From positions 868,001 to 932,000 of the forward strand of contig NZ_JAPENX010000001.1 in the NCBI RefSeq assembly GCF_026341815.1: 64,000 nucleotides of DNA, given 5' to 3'. The translations under genes were made by a program, and so were the position numbers. The notes under the pieces were generated by a model that had not been told where the DNA came from, made no database searches, and saw only the letters and a program-made list of their open reading frames with translations. This document shows, piece after piece, positions 56,448 to 64,000 of this stretch. Position 1 is the first letter of the stretch, and each line of letters begins with the position of its first letter. The stretch is from Streptomyces sp. NBC_00572. Lineage in GTDB: Bacteria > Actinomycetota > Actinomycetes > Streptomycetales > Streptomycetaceae.

Positions 56448-57670
56448 CCGAGCCGCTCCCGCAGATAGGCGCGCCAGTCGGCGGTGAACTCCCCGGGCGT
56501 GGTGTCCAGCACCTCCTGGAGGGCCTTCTCCACCGCGCCCTCACGGCCGGGGTGCGCGCCCACCGCCCGGTAGAAGTCCGTCAGTCCCGCCTCGCCCCAG
56601 CGGTCCGCGATCAGCGCGCAGGCCAGCCAGCCGCCCTCGTACGCCCGGGCCAGCGCCGCCGCGTCCCCGCCGAAGGAGAAGTCGGGGTCCTCCGGGAGCC
56701 GGGCGGGCAGTTCGCCCGCGCGGACGGCGCGGCCCAGTTCGGGGGCGGCCTGAGCGGGGGTGCGGCCGGCGTCCCGGTAGGCGACCCAGTCGGCGAAGCC
56801 CTCGGAGAGCCAGACCGGGGTCGACGAGGTGGTGTCGGCGCGGGTGGCGACATGGACGGTCTCGTGGGTGAGGACGAGCTGCCGGCCGAACGCGCCGAGG
56901 ACCCCGTACGCCTCCGGGTTGACGATCACCCGGTCCGCGGGCGCGTCCGCGCCGCCCCGGATCTCCCCCGTGGTGACGGCGGCGATGCCCCGGTAGGAGG
57001 TCCCGGGTGCCCCGAGGAGCTCCCCCATCCCCTCCAGCGAGCCGGGGACGAGGACGACCACCTCCCGGGCCCAGTCGGCGGGCCAGGCGGCGGAGACGGC
57101 GGGGACGGCCCGGTCGGCGGCCGCGGCGATCTCCCGGAGCCGCTCGGGCTTCTGGCCGACGCCGAGGACGAGCGAGCGGGCGCCGCGGATGGTGGCGACG
57201 TCGCCCTGCTCCCAGAGGTGCCGGGGCGCGCCCTGCGCCGGACGGTCACCGGTCACGTACCAGCGTCCGTCCCGTTCGGTCAGGTTCAGGACCCGGTCGC
57301 CGGTGACGGGCCGCTTGTCGTGGCCCTTGAGCCGGTAGCCGAGTTCGGCGCGGACGGTGACGCGGTCGGGGGCCGTGCGGTCGACCCCGGTGAGCCGGTA
57401 CGTCCAGCCGTCGACGGGAACCGTCGCGAGCCGCCGGAAGACGGTCAGGGCGGTCGGCACGTACGCGGGGTCGACGGCGGCCAGGTAGCCGGGCCGGTCA
57501 CGGTCGAGGAGCGCCCTGGCGTGCCGGTCGAGGAGCCCCTGTATCTCCCGGGCCGCCGTGTCGGCGGGCCTGGTCCCCGCGCCGCAGCCGACGAGCCCGA
57601 CGAGCGCGAGCAGCAGGGCCAGCAGGCAGGCTGTCGCCGACCGCCGCGCTCCACACCCCTGACCCGCCAC
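56444..57670 (-). CDS. Lipoprotein with gluzincin-like peptidase motif
   Basis: A 408-residue protein with a type II signal peptide (hydrophobic core, lipobox LVGC near residue 29). The first half (about 40-170) resembles a nuclear-transport-factor-like fold (ALLDRDRPGYLAAVDP). The second half has HETVHVATR, an HExxH zinc motif (about 270-274), followed by WLSEGFADWVAYRDAG with the expected third ligand Glu about 20 residues on. This pattern fits the peptidase MA-like family. Activity is inferred from the motif. The GTG at 57670 gives the leader; the 3' end overlaps the PadR gene by four bases. Confidence 0.8.
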   Translation of the reverse strand: MAGQGCGARRSATACLLALLLALVGLVGCGAGTRPADTAAREIQGLLDRHARALLDRDRPGYLAAVDPAYVPTALTVFRRLATVPVDGWTYRLTGVDRTAPDRVTVRAELGYRLKGHDKRPVTGDRVLNLTERDGRWYVTGDRPAQGAPRHLWEQGDVATIRGARSLVLGVGQKPERLREIAAAADRAVPAVSAAWPADWAREVVVLVPGSLEGMGELLGAPGTSYRGIAAVTTGEIRGGADAPADRVIVNPEAYGVLGAFGRQLVLTHETVHVATRADTTSSTPVWLSEGFADWVAYRDAGRTPAQAAPELGRAVRAGELPARLPEDPDFSFGGDAAALARAYEGGWLACALIADRWGEAGLTDFYRAVGAHPGREGAVEKALQEVLDTTPGEFTADWRAYLRERLG

Positions 57671-57761
57671 GCCTCCGATCGTACGGTCGGAACGGCCGGA
57701 CCGGCTCCCGGTGTGGGCGAAGGCCCCCGCGTCCTGGGCGGCTGAGGCCCGGCAGCCGGGC

Positions 57762-58772
57762 TCAGACCCGGGTCACCGTCACGTGGGACATCATGTTCAC
57801 CGGGTCGTAGCGGACCCGCGCGCCCGGGTAGGGGGCGTGGATGACCTGCCCGTTGCCCGCGTAGATCCCGACGTGGCTGGCGTCGCCCCGGTAGGTGACG
57901 AGGTCACCGGGCTGCGCCTGGGCGAGCGGCACCTGCCGGCCCGCGTACCGCTGCGCGGAGGAGGTGCGGGGCAGGCTGATCCCGGCCTGCCCGTACGACC
58001 AGACCATCAGGCCCGAGCAGTCGAAGGCGGAGGGGCCGGTCGCCCCCCACACGTACGGCTTGCCGATCGCGCTGCGGGCGGCGATCACCGCGGCGGATGC
58101 CCGGGAGGAACCCGCGGGTGCCTCGGGCATGGGCGGGAGTTCCTCCACGCGCCCGCCGGAGCGCGATGCCCGGTCGAAGTCGGCGCGCTCCTCGACGGTG
58201 AGGCTCGCGAGCACCCGGCGGGCCTCGGCGAGCTTGCCCTCGACGACGCGCTTGTGGCGGGCGACCTCGGCCCGGCTGCGCTCCAGCTCGACCAGGGCCG
58301 TACGGGCCTCGGACCGCTGCTGCTTCAGCCGGCGCTGCTCCCGCTGGAGTTCGCCGAGCGCGACGCCCTGCCGGGCGGTGAGCCGGTCGAGCGCGGAGGC
58401 CCGGTCGAGGTAGGTGTCCGGGTCGGAGGAGAGCAGCAGGGCGATGGCCGGGTCGATGCCGCCGGAGCGGTACTGGGCGCCGGCGACCGAACCGAGCGCG
58501 CCCCGCATGTGGTTGATGCGCTCCTGGCCCCGGGCGAGGCTGTCCTGGGCCTGGGAGACCGTCCGGCGCAGCGCGTCCGCCTTCTCGTCCGCCCGGTTGT
58601 AGCCCTCCGTGGCCTTCTCGGCCTCCTCGAAGAGCCGGTCGACCGTGGCGCGGGTGGCCGCGGGTCCGGCCCCGGGGTCGGCGCTCGCGGGGACGGCCCC
58701 GAGGGACGCCGCCGCGGTGGCCGCGGCGGCGGTGAGGACGGTGACCCTGGCGGGTCGGCGGAGGGACGCCAC
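57762..58772 (-). CDS. Secreted NlpC/P60 peptidoglycan hydrolase, paralogue 1
   Basis: A 336-residue secreted D,L-endopeptidase type hydrolase. A signal peptide (RRPARVTVLTAAAATAAASLGAVPASA, about 5-31) precedes a coiled-coil domain (about 35-190; many Glu, Arg, Ala, with GSVAGAQYRSGGIDPAIALLLSSDPDTYLDRASALDRL) and a C-terminal NlpC/P60 domain (about 220-336) with catalytic Cys in FDCSGLM, His in ASHVGIYAG and His in IHAPYPG. The GTG at 58772 matches the start of its neighbour. It shares the whole layout with the gene just upstream on the same strand, so the pair is a tandem duplication. Confidence 0.92.
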   Translation of the reverse strand: MASLRRPARVTVLTAAAATAAASLGAVPASADPGAGPAATRATVDRLFEEAEKATEGYNRADEKADALRRTVSQAQDSLARGQERINHMRGALGSVAGAQYRSGGIDPAIALLLSSDPDTYLDRASALDRLTARQGVALGELQREQRRLKQQRSEARTALVELERSRAEVARHKRVVEGKLAEARRVLASLTVEERADFDRASRSGGRVEELPPMPEAPAGSSRASAAVIAARSAIGKPYVWGATGPSAFDCSGLMVWSYGQAGISLPRTSSAQRYAGRQVPLAQAQPGDLVTYRGDASHVGIYAGNGQVIHAPYPGARVRYDPVNMMSHVTVTRV

Positions 58773-58864
58773 GGATCGCGCTCCGTTCGGCTCGACGCTG
58801 ACTGGAGCGGCAGACAGTAGCCGCTGATCACTCCGCGTCCAACGAACCCGCCGGGCACACAAAG

Positions 58865-58905
58865 TGACGCCCCGCCGGAGATCACAGGTCACCGGCGGGG
58901 CGTCA
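58865..58905 (-). terminator. Terminator between the two NlpC/P60 genes
   Basis: Perfect 14-bp arms (58865-58878 with 58892-58905) with a 13-base loop, 67 bases after the stop of the upstream paralogue, so the two hydrolases are probably transcribed separately. Confidence 0.85.
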
Positions 58906-58971
58906 GGTCAGCTCGCGTCGCGGCGAACCACCCGATTGGGCGGTCGGCTGCGCGGGTCGCGTCGGGGCGGG

Positions 58972-60021
58972 TCAGCCGCCGATGCGGACACCGAACTGGA
59001 ACGAGCCCAGGGTGTTCATGGACTCGTAGCGGACGTTGACGCCCGAGTACGGGGCGTGCAGGACCGTGTTGTTGCCCGCGTACAGACCCACGTGCGACAG
59101 GTTGTTGAAGAAGACCAGGTCGCCCGGCTTGAGCTGGCTGCGGCCGATCCTCGTGCCGTCGTTCTGCTGGGTGTAGGTGGTGCGGGTGAGGTCGATGCCG
59201 GCCTTGCCGTAGGCCCACTGGGTCAGACCGGAGCAGTCGAACGAGTTGGGGCCCTCGTGACCGGAGGCGTACGGCATGCCGACCCGGGTGGCGGCGGCGC
59301 TGAGCGCCGCGGCGCCGAAGCCGGACGCGGGGGCCTCGTTGCCGAGGTCGATCCGCTCGCCGGCGGCGCGGCTGGCGCGCTGTTCCTGCTCCTGCTCCTT
59401 CTGCCTGATCTTGGCGCGCTCGGCCTCGGTCAGCGTGTTGAGGAGCTTGCGGGCGTCGGCCAGCTTGCTCTGGAACTTCTTCTTCTTCTCGCCGAGCGTC
59501 TTGCGGACGTCCTCGAGGTCGCCGAGCTTCGTGGTGGCCTCGGCGCGCTGCTGCGCGAGGCTCCGCTGCTTGGCCTGGATCGTGGTGAGCACGTCGGCCT
59601 GCTGAGCACTCAGCTGGTCGATCGCGGACGCCTTGTCGAGGTAGGTGTCCGGGTCGGCGGAGAGGAAGAGCTGGAGCGCGGGGTCGATGCCGCCGGAGCG
59701 GTACTGGGCGCTGGCGACCGAACCGATCTGGTCGCGCAGGGTGTTGAGCTCCTGCTGGCCGCGGGCCACCTTGTCCTGGAGGTTGCCGATCTCCTTCTGC
59801 AGCTTGCCGCGGCGCTCCTCGGCGAGGTTGTACTGCTCCGTGGCCTCTTCGGCCTCGTGGTGCAGCTTGTCGACCTTCGACTTGACCTCGTCGATCTTGG
59901 GCTTGGCGGGGGCCGCCTGGGCACCACTCTGGGCGGTGAGAGCGACGGCGGCCGCTGCGGTCGCGGTGAGCACGGTCACGCGCATGCGGCTCGGCTGCTT
60001 GGGTCGACGGTGGGACGCCAC
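58972..60021 (-). CDS. Secreted NlpC/P60 peptidoglycan hydrolase, paralogue 2
   Basis: A 349-residue protein with the same plan as its downstream neighbour: signal peptide (about 12-40, basic RRPKQPSRMR then an Ala-rich core ending AQAA), coiled coil (about 40-215, with GSVASAQYRSGGIDPALQLFLSADPDTYLDKASAIDQL nearly identical to the neighbour) and NlpC/P60 domain with Cys in FDCSGLTQW, His in LSHVGLYAGN and HAPYSG. It should cut the peptide stems of peptidoglycan. The GTG at 60021 has AAGGAG 9 bases upstream. A promoter and a 100-base leader lie upstream. Confidence 0.92.
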   Translation of the reverse strand: MASHRRPKQPSRMRVTVLTATAAAAVALTAQSGAQAAPAKPKIDEVKSKVDKLHHEAEEATEQYNLAEERRGKLQKEIGNLQDKVARGQQELNTLRDQIGSVASAQYRSGGIDPALQLFLSADPDTYLDKASAIDQLSAQQADVLTTIQAKQRSLAQQRAEATTKLGDLEDVRKTLGEKKKKFQSKLADARKLLNTLTEAERAKIRQKEQEQEQRASRAAGERIDLGNEAPASGFGAAALSAAATRVGMPYASGHEGPNSFDCSGLTQWAYGKAGIDLTRTTYTQQNDGTRIGRSQLKPGDLVFFNNLSHVGLYAGNNTVLHAPYSGVNVRYESMNTLGSFQFGVRIGG

Positions 60022-60157
60022 GAAGGCGAGCTCCTTCTTCCTCAGAGCCGCCCAACCGGTAAGGGGCAGGCGGTTCCTCCGCCGCCACCCCGGATGGGTG
60101 ATCAACCGCGCGAAGGTTCGAAGCTCGACCCTAGTGACCAAGTTGTGATCAGTTCAA
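60022..60157 (-). promoter_or_regulatory. Promoter and structured leader of NlpC/P60 paralogue 2
   Basis: Minus-strand TTGAAC (60157-60152) and TAGGGT (60133-60128) are 18 bases apart, giving a leader of about 100 bases with a GGCGG...CCGCC hairpin and GGGGTGG. An AT-rich segment (about 60155-60205) lies just upstream. Some Streptomyces cell-wall hydrolase genes carry c-di-AMP (ydaO) riboswitches; I do not recognise that consensus here. Confidence 0.5.
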
Positions 60158-60288
60158 ATCCCACTGGCAAAAATATTGCCCACGGACCACTTAATTTACA
60201 CGTACCGCACGGGCAGTGATGGGCACTTGACGGTCCGCCGTCCAGAATTCGGGCATAAGGCCCGAGAGTTGCGATGTCGTGCGATGCG

Positions 60289-61653
60289 TCATGAGAGCCG
60301 CGAAAGCCGCTTCAGCAACAAGGCGGACGCCACCGGCCGCGCACCCGCCTTCGCCACTCCGTCGGCCACCTCGCGGTCGGTGCTGACCACCACGACCGGC
60401 CGGCCCGGCGGCTCCGCCCGTACCAGCTGACGGATCAACTCGTCGGCCGTCACACCGGGCTTGGAGAACAGCACCCGCACCCCGCGCGGCGGCGCCAGCA
60501 GCACCGGGGCCGCCAGCTCCGCCCCGTCGAAGACACAGGTGACCTCGGCGCCCGAGCGGGCCGCGAGGGCCGACAGACTGCCGAGCAGCCGCAGCCGCTG
60601 CTTCTCCAACGGCATCGTCGGATAGCCGGTCTTGGTGACGTTGTAGCCGTCGACGACCAGATGCGCCTGCGGCAGCGCGAGCAGCTGGTCGAGCAGCGCC
60701 GGGTCGGTCTCGGAGAGCGCCCGCGCGGCGATGTCCTTCGGCGACATCCGCCCCGGCTCCACCGCGTCCACGGTGTCCGCAGGGTGCATCGACACCGGTG
60801 GCAGCGCGAGTTCGCGGCGCAGCCCCTGGGCGGCGTCGAGAACGGTGTCGAGCAGCAGCCGCAGCCGCATGTCCTCCACCGAGCGCCCCTCACGGGCGGT
60901 CCTGCGGCTCGCCTCCAGGGCCGCCTCGACCTCGCCGAGCCGGGCCTTGAGCCGTCGGCTCTCGCTCTCGGCGGACGACACCTGGGCCGCCGCCTCCGCC
61001 TTCGCGGTGTCGATCTCGCCCTGGACCCGGCGCAGCGCGGCCTCGCCGCGCTTCACATCGCTCTGGGCGCTGCGCAGCTTGCGGTGAAGCGATTCCGCTT
61101 CCTTCCGGGCCGCCTCCAGGTCGTGGCGCAGCTCCTCGGTCTCGCCGCGCGAGCGGTCCCGGGCGGCGGCGAGTTCCTCGCGCAGCCGCTCCAGCTCACG
61201 CCGGCCCGCCTCGTCGGCGCGCTCGGCGTCGACGCGCTGGGCCTCCTCGCCCGCGGCGGCCACGAGCTTGACCCAGCCGGGCGGGCGCAGCACATAGGCG
61301 GCCGCCGCCACGTCGACGGGGTCGGCGGCGGCGGGCGGGGTGCCGGTCTCGACGGCTCCGGCCAGCTCGGGCTGGCCCTGCTTGAACCGTTCGCCGATCC
61401 GTTGACGGAAGAGCGGGTCGCTCTCCAGGGCAGCGGCCATCGCGTTCCCGGCGAACTTGGCCCGCCGGGTGGCGGTGAATCGGGCGTACTGCCGCAGGGG
61501 CGCGGGCAGCTCCGCGACGGTCAGCCCGCCGAAAGCGTCAGCGACCAGCGCGACGACCCGCCGCCGTACGCCTTCCGGCAGTGGGTGGTCGAGCGCCTCG
61601 GCAGCGTCACCTGCCGCGCCGGCCGGTTCTCCACCGTGCGCGGGCTGCTCCAC
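60289..61653 (-). CDS. NYN-domain (YacP/Rae1-like) protein with coiled coil
   Basis: A 454-residue cytoplasmic protein. N-terminal helical region (about 1-120, with PLPEGVRRRVVALVADAFGG and FTATRRAKFAGNAMAAALESD), a long Glu/Arg/Ala coiled coil (about 140-260), and a C-terminal NYN domain of the YacP type (about 325-454) with VVDGYNVTKTGYP, EVTCVFDGAE and VVVVSTDREVADGV, which supply the conserved acidic residues. YacP-like NYN proteins are RNases or RNA-binding proteins by family. The start is at 61653 (MEQPAHGG). It lies downstream of a zinc-ribbon gene by 33 bases. Confidence 0.88.
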   Translation of the reverse strand: MEQPAHGGEPAGAAGDAAEALDHPLPEGVRRRVVALVADAFGGLTVAELPAPLRQYARFTATRRAKFAGNAMAAALESDPLFRQRIGERFKQGQPELAGAVETGTPPAAADPVDVAAAAYVLRPPGWVKLVAAAGEEAQRVDAERADEAGRRELERLREELAAARDRSRGETEELRHDLEAARKEAESLHRKLRSAQSDVKRGEAALRRVQGEIDTAKAEAAAQVSSAESESRRLKARLGEVEAALEASRRTAREGRSVEDMRLRLLLDTVLDAAQGLRRELALPPVSMHPADTVDAVEPGRMSPKDIAARALSETDPALLDQLLALPQAHLVVDGYNVTKTGYPTMPLEKQRLRLLGSLSALAARSGAEVTCVFDGAELAAPVLLAPPRGVRVLFSKPGVTADELIRQLVRAEPPGRPVVVVSTDREVADGVAKAGARPVASALLLKRLSRLS

Positions 61654-61686
61654 GATCCGTCACCCCTATGTCGTCCGCGCCGTCCC

Positions 61687-61929
61687 TCAGGAAGCGGCGC
61701 CCGGCCTGTCCACCAGTTCGATCTGATCCACCGCGTTGCACCAGCGGCAGCGGACCGACTCGATGGTCTCACTGACCACCTGCCGCTCCTCGACCGTCGG
61801 GTCTCCCGCGAGGTCCAGATGGACGTACTCGACGACCTTGGACGAGCGCGTCACGTCGAAGCGGGTCAGGTTGCCGCAGAGCGTGCAGCGCCACCGGGTC
61901 TCGGCGGTCGGCAGGGGAACCGTCGTCAT
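61687..61929 (-). CDS. Small two-CxxC zinc-ribbon protein
   Basis: An 80-residue actinobacterial protein of unknown function. Two CxxC pairs, CTLCGN (about residues 15-18) and CRWCN (about 61-64), should bind one zinc ion, with a beta-rich middle (VTRSSKVVEYVHLDLAGDPTVEERQVVSETIESVRC). The ATG at 61929 has AAGAAGGA upstream. It lies 33 bases before the NYN gene and is probably co-transcribed with it, which suggests a link to RNA metabolism; that is inference. Confidence 0.82.
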   Translation of the reverse strand: MTTVPLPTAETRWRCTLCGNLTRFDVTRSSKVVEYVHLDLAGDPTVEERQVVSETIESVRCRWCNAVDQIELVDRPGAAS

Positions 61930-62087
61930 CGTGCCGTCCTTCTTCCTGTTGCGTGGTACCAGGTGCGGGAGCCGCGGTGCGCCGTCGAACTGCGGTCGTA
62001 CTGCCCGTTACCCTACGGCCTCGCCGGTACCCGGGGGCACGGCGAGGCACTCTGTCCAGTTCGGCCCCGGTACGCCATGATCTGTCC

Positions 62088-62822
62088 ATGATCGACTGGC
62101 GAGGTGCGGCCCTCGGTGCCTGGCGGGGCACACGCAGCGGACCCACGGTGACGTACGGACTGATCGCCGCCTGCTGTCTGCTCTTCGCGATCGGCCCGGT
62201 CTCCGGACTCAACCCGGTGTACGGCACGGGCGACCAGCTCCTCGCGGCGCAGGGCGAGTACTTCCGCCGCTGGGGCGTCGTCCCGGCCGAGCTGATGAGC
62301 GGCGAGCCCCGCGCCCTGCTGACCCCGCTCACCGCGCTCTTCGTCCACGGCAGCTGGCTCCACCTGCTGGGAAACATGCTGTTCCTGTACGTCTTCGGAG
62401 CGATGGCCGAGGAGCGCATGGGTCCCGTCGAGTTCGCCCTCTTCTACCTGGGCACGGGCTACCTCGCACTGCTCGGGTACGCGGTGGCGCACGCGAACAG
62501 CGAGCAGACCCTGGTCGGGGCGTCCGGGGCGATCTCCGGGGTGCTCGGGGCCTTTCTCTTCCTCTTCCCGCGCTCCCGGGTCACCAGTCTCTTCCCGTTC
62601 CTCTTCTTCCTGCCGCTGCGCTTCCCCGCCTGGATCGTGCTGATCTTCTGGTTCGTGCTGCAGTGGCTGGCCGCGCGTGCCGCGGGCGCCGGTCCCGGCG
62701 TCGCCTATCTGGCCCATGTGGTGGGCTTCTCCGTCGGCTTCCTCTACGCCTGGGGGCGCTACCGGGGTGGGGATAGAGTGAAAGCCCAAGCCGCGGCGAC
62801 CGAGGGAGAAAGCCAGCCGTGA
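62088..62822 (+). CDS. Rhomboid-family intramembrane serine protease
   Basis: A 244-residue polytopic protease with six or seven helices. Catalytic Ser lies in VGASGAISGVLGAFLFL (about 143-150) and the catalytic His in YLAHVVGFSVGF (about 208). The loop-1 region includes FVHGSWLHLLGNMLFLYVFGAMAEERMG, the conserved rhomboid hairpin. The substrate is unknown. The ATG at 62088 gives the usual family length; it has no good ribosome site. The stop overlaps the next gene's GTG by four bases (GTGA). Confidence 0.9.
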   Translation: MIDWRGAALGAWRGTRSGPTVTYGLIAACCLLFAIGPVSGLNPVYGTGDQLLAAQGEYFRRWGVVPAELMSGEPRALLTPLTALFVHGSWLHLLGNMLFLYVFGAMAEERMGPVEFALFYLGTGYLALLGYAVAHANSEQTLVGASGAISGVLGAFLFLFPRSRVTSLFPFLFFLPLRFPAWIVLIFWFVLQWLAARAAGAGPGVAYLAHVVGFSVGFLYAWGRYRGGDRVKAQAAATEGESQP

Positions 62823-63100
62823 TCACCGCGATCGTGCTCATCAAGACCAGCGTGGACCGCATCCCCGAGATCGCCGAGTCGATCGCCGCGCTCGACAGCG
62901 TCAGCGAGGTCTTCTCGGTGACCGGCACCTACGACCTCATCGCCATGGTCCGCGTGCCCCGTCACGACGACCTGGCGGACGTGATCCCCGGCAGCATCAG
63001 CAAGATCCCGGGCGTCGAGGCCACGGACACGCATGTCGCCTTCCGTACGTACTCCCAGCACGACCTGGAGGCGGCCTTCGCCATCGGGCTGGAGTCCTGA
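62819..63100 (+). CDS. Lrp/AsnC-type ligand-binding domain protein (RAM domain only)
   Basis: A 93-residue protein formed by the stand-alone RAM/ACT-like domain of Lrp/AsnC regulators (TAIVLIKTSVDRIPEIAESIAALDSVSEVFSVTGTYDLIAMVRV) and no DNA-binding part. Such small proteins form rings that bind amino acids or other small molecules. The GTG at 62819 overlaps the rhomboid stop by four bases, so the two are co-translated, although no shared function is known. A strong terminator follows. Confidence 0.88.
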   Translation: MITAIVLIKTSVDRIPEIAESIAALDSVSEVFSVTGTYDLIAMVRVPRHDDLADVIPGSISKIPGVEATDTHVAFRTYSQHDLEAAFAIGLES

Positions 63101-63117
63101 GACCTCGTACACGGCAT

Positions 63118-63157
63118 GGGTGAAGGGGGCCTCCCGCTCGGGAGGCCCCCTTCACCC
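63118..63157. terminator. Strong bidirectional terminator
   Basis: A perfect 18-bp stem (63118-63135 with 63140-63157) with a 4-base loop, lying between the RAM-domain gene and the convergent aminotransferase gene. Confidence 0.9.
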
Positions 63158-63171
63158 GTACGAGTGAGTGC

Positions 63172-64000
63172 TCAGCCGCGGTCCGGGACGCAGCGGCCGT
63201 CCTCGGTACGGTACTTCCACTGCGCGCCGTCGCGGACGAGCTCCTTCACGGCGCCGACGAACCGCTCGACGTGCTCGTCCGGCGTACCGGCGCCGAAGCT
63301 CACCCGGATGGCGTTGAGCGACCTCTCCCCCGGGGCCGCTTCGGGGGCGCCGCACTCGCCCGGGTCCTGCGGGTCGCTGCCGAGCAGCGTACGGACCAGC
63401 GGGTGGGCGCAGAACAGACCGTCGCGGACGCCGATGCCGTACTCGGCGGAGAGCGCGGCTGCGAAGTGGGAGCTGTTCCAGCCCTCCACGACGAAGGAGA
63501 TGACGCCGACGCGGGGGGCGTCGTCGCCGAAGAGCGAGAGCACCTTGACCTCGGGAACCTCGGCGAGACCCTCGCGGACCGTGGCGATCAGGTGCTTCTC
63601 GCGGGCCACGAGCCCGTCGAAGCCGGCCTCGGTGAGCGCCTTGCAGGCGGAGGCGATGGAGTACACGCCGATGACGTTCGGGGAGCCGGCCTCGTGCCGG
63701 GCCGCGGTGGTGTGCCACTCCACGTCCACACCACCGTCGGCCCGACGCGCCACCTTGCGGGAGGCGCCGCCGCCCGCGAGGTAGGGCTCGGAGTCCTGCA
63801 GCCAGTCGGCGCGGCCTGCGAGGACACCCGAGCCGAAGGGCGCGTACAGCTTGTGCCCGGAGAAGGCGATCCAGTCCACGTCCAGCTCCTGCACGGAGAC
63901 CGGGTGGTGGGGCGCGAGCTGGGCGGCGTCGAGCACGATCCGGGCGCCGTGGGCGTGAGCGGCGGCGGCGAGCTCCTTCACCGGCCACAGCTCACCGGTG
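63172..64000 (-). CDS. Aminotransferase class V (cysteine desulfurase-like), N-terminus beyond window
   Basis: C-terminal 275 or so residues of a pyridoxal-phosphate enzyme. Visible are the cofactor-binding IVLDAAQLAPHHPVS, the Schiff-base Lys in WIAFSGHKLYAPFGSGVL, EAGSPNVIGVYSIASACKAL and the C-terminal RVSFGAGTPDEHVERFV. The sequence around TPDEHVERFVGAVKEL and the active-site block is of the cysteine desulfurase / selenocysteine lyase class V type, but substrate cannot be assigned without the N-terminus and catalytic Cys loop. The 3' end is complete; a terminator precedes it on the other strand. Confidence 0.88.
   Translation of the reverse strand, partial: TGELWPVKELAAAAHAHGARIVLDAAQLAPHHPVSVQELDVDWIAFSGHKLYAPFGSGVLAGRADWLQDSEPYLAGGGASRKVARRADGGVDVEWHTTAARHEAGSPNVIGVYSIASACKALTEAGFDGLVAREKHLIATVREGLAEVPEVKVLSLFGDDAPRVGVISFVVEGWNSSHFAAALSAEYGIGVRDGLFCAHPLVRTLLGSDPQDPGECGAPEAAPGERSLNAIRVSFGAGTPDEHVERFVGAVKELVRDGAQWKYRTEDGRCVPDRG

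Noticed and set aside
60022..60121. c-di-AMP (ydaO-type) riboswitch before the NlpC/P60 gene
   Set aside because: Known for some Streptomyces wall-hydrolase genes, but I could not find the conserved core sequences by eye; left as an unassigned leader.

Overview
The window reads as a stretch of Streptomyces chromosome. Base composition is very GC-rich, GTG and TTG starts are common, start/stop overlaps of the ATGA and GTGA type are frequent, and most gene ends carry long GC-rich hairpins without U-tracts. From memory the gene order resembles the Streptomyces coelicolor region from ftsI through glkA to a tandem NlpC/P60 pair. This is core chromosome, not an island: I see no phage, transposase, integrase, CRISPR array, rRNA or tRNA.

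Layout. 1-4.5 kb is the start of the division and cell-wall (dcw) cluster on the minus strand (rsmH, ftsL, ftsI, murE). 4.8-10.3 kb holds a beta-carbonic anhydrase and a MoxR / DUF58 / transglutaminase operon. 10.6-16.5 kb has a DUF3040 protein, a methyltransferase, a HEPN-like protein and a module of a degenerate ABC ATPase, a YhgE/Pip membrane protein and a TetR regulator. 16.8-22.1 kb has membrane and redox proteins, metF, thiE and an Rv2175c-like DNA-binding protein. 22.1-28.8 kb has a flavoprotein reductase, a TPP riboswitch with thiO-thiS-thiG, a PASTA serine/threonine kinase and endonuclease IV. 28.8-31.1 kb covers metal handling: a His-rich DUF4396 protein behind a CsoR-like operator, a sulfite-oxidase-like enzyme, bacterioferritin, and a bacterioferritin-associated ferredoxin behind an iron box.

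31.2-37.7 kb links DAHP synthase and a fused anthranilate synthase (trpEG) behind a Trp-codon attenuator, with a secreted PGRP-type amidase between them. 37.8-41.7 kb has a secreted trypsin-like protease, a D-2-hydroxyacid dehydrogenase and a two-component system matching MacRS. 41.8-54.5 kb has lipid, sugar and envelope genes: PlsC acyltransferase, lipase-like hydrolase, glucokinase, ArsA-like ATPase, SRPBCC protein, acyl-CoA ligase, PimB-like and GT87 mannosyltransferases. 54.5-64 kb has a MATE transporter with a divergent PadR regulator, a metallopeptidase-like lipoprotein, two paralogous NlpC/P60 hydrolases, a NYN-domain protein, a zinc-ribbon protein, a rhomboid protease, an AsnC-type ligand-binding domain and the end of an aminotransferase.

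Many genes act on the cell envelope: peptidoglycan synthesis and hydrolysis, PASTA sensing, and phosphatidylinositol mannoside assembly. The gene set also parallels the Mycobacterium tuberculosis murE-Rv2190c region, which suggests an old conserved actinobacterial neighbourhood. The most testable new points are local operators with obvious partner genes (TetR/ABC-YhgE, PadR/MATE, CsoR-like/DUF4396, a near-perfect palindrome before a lipoprotein gene), a dispersed intergenic hairpin repeat present twice, and an in-frame 30-bp repeat at the ThiO N-terminus. All functional statements rest on reading the sequence and on remembered family features; no database search was run.
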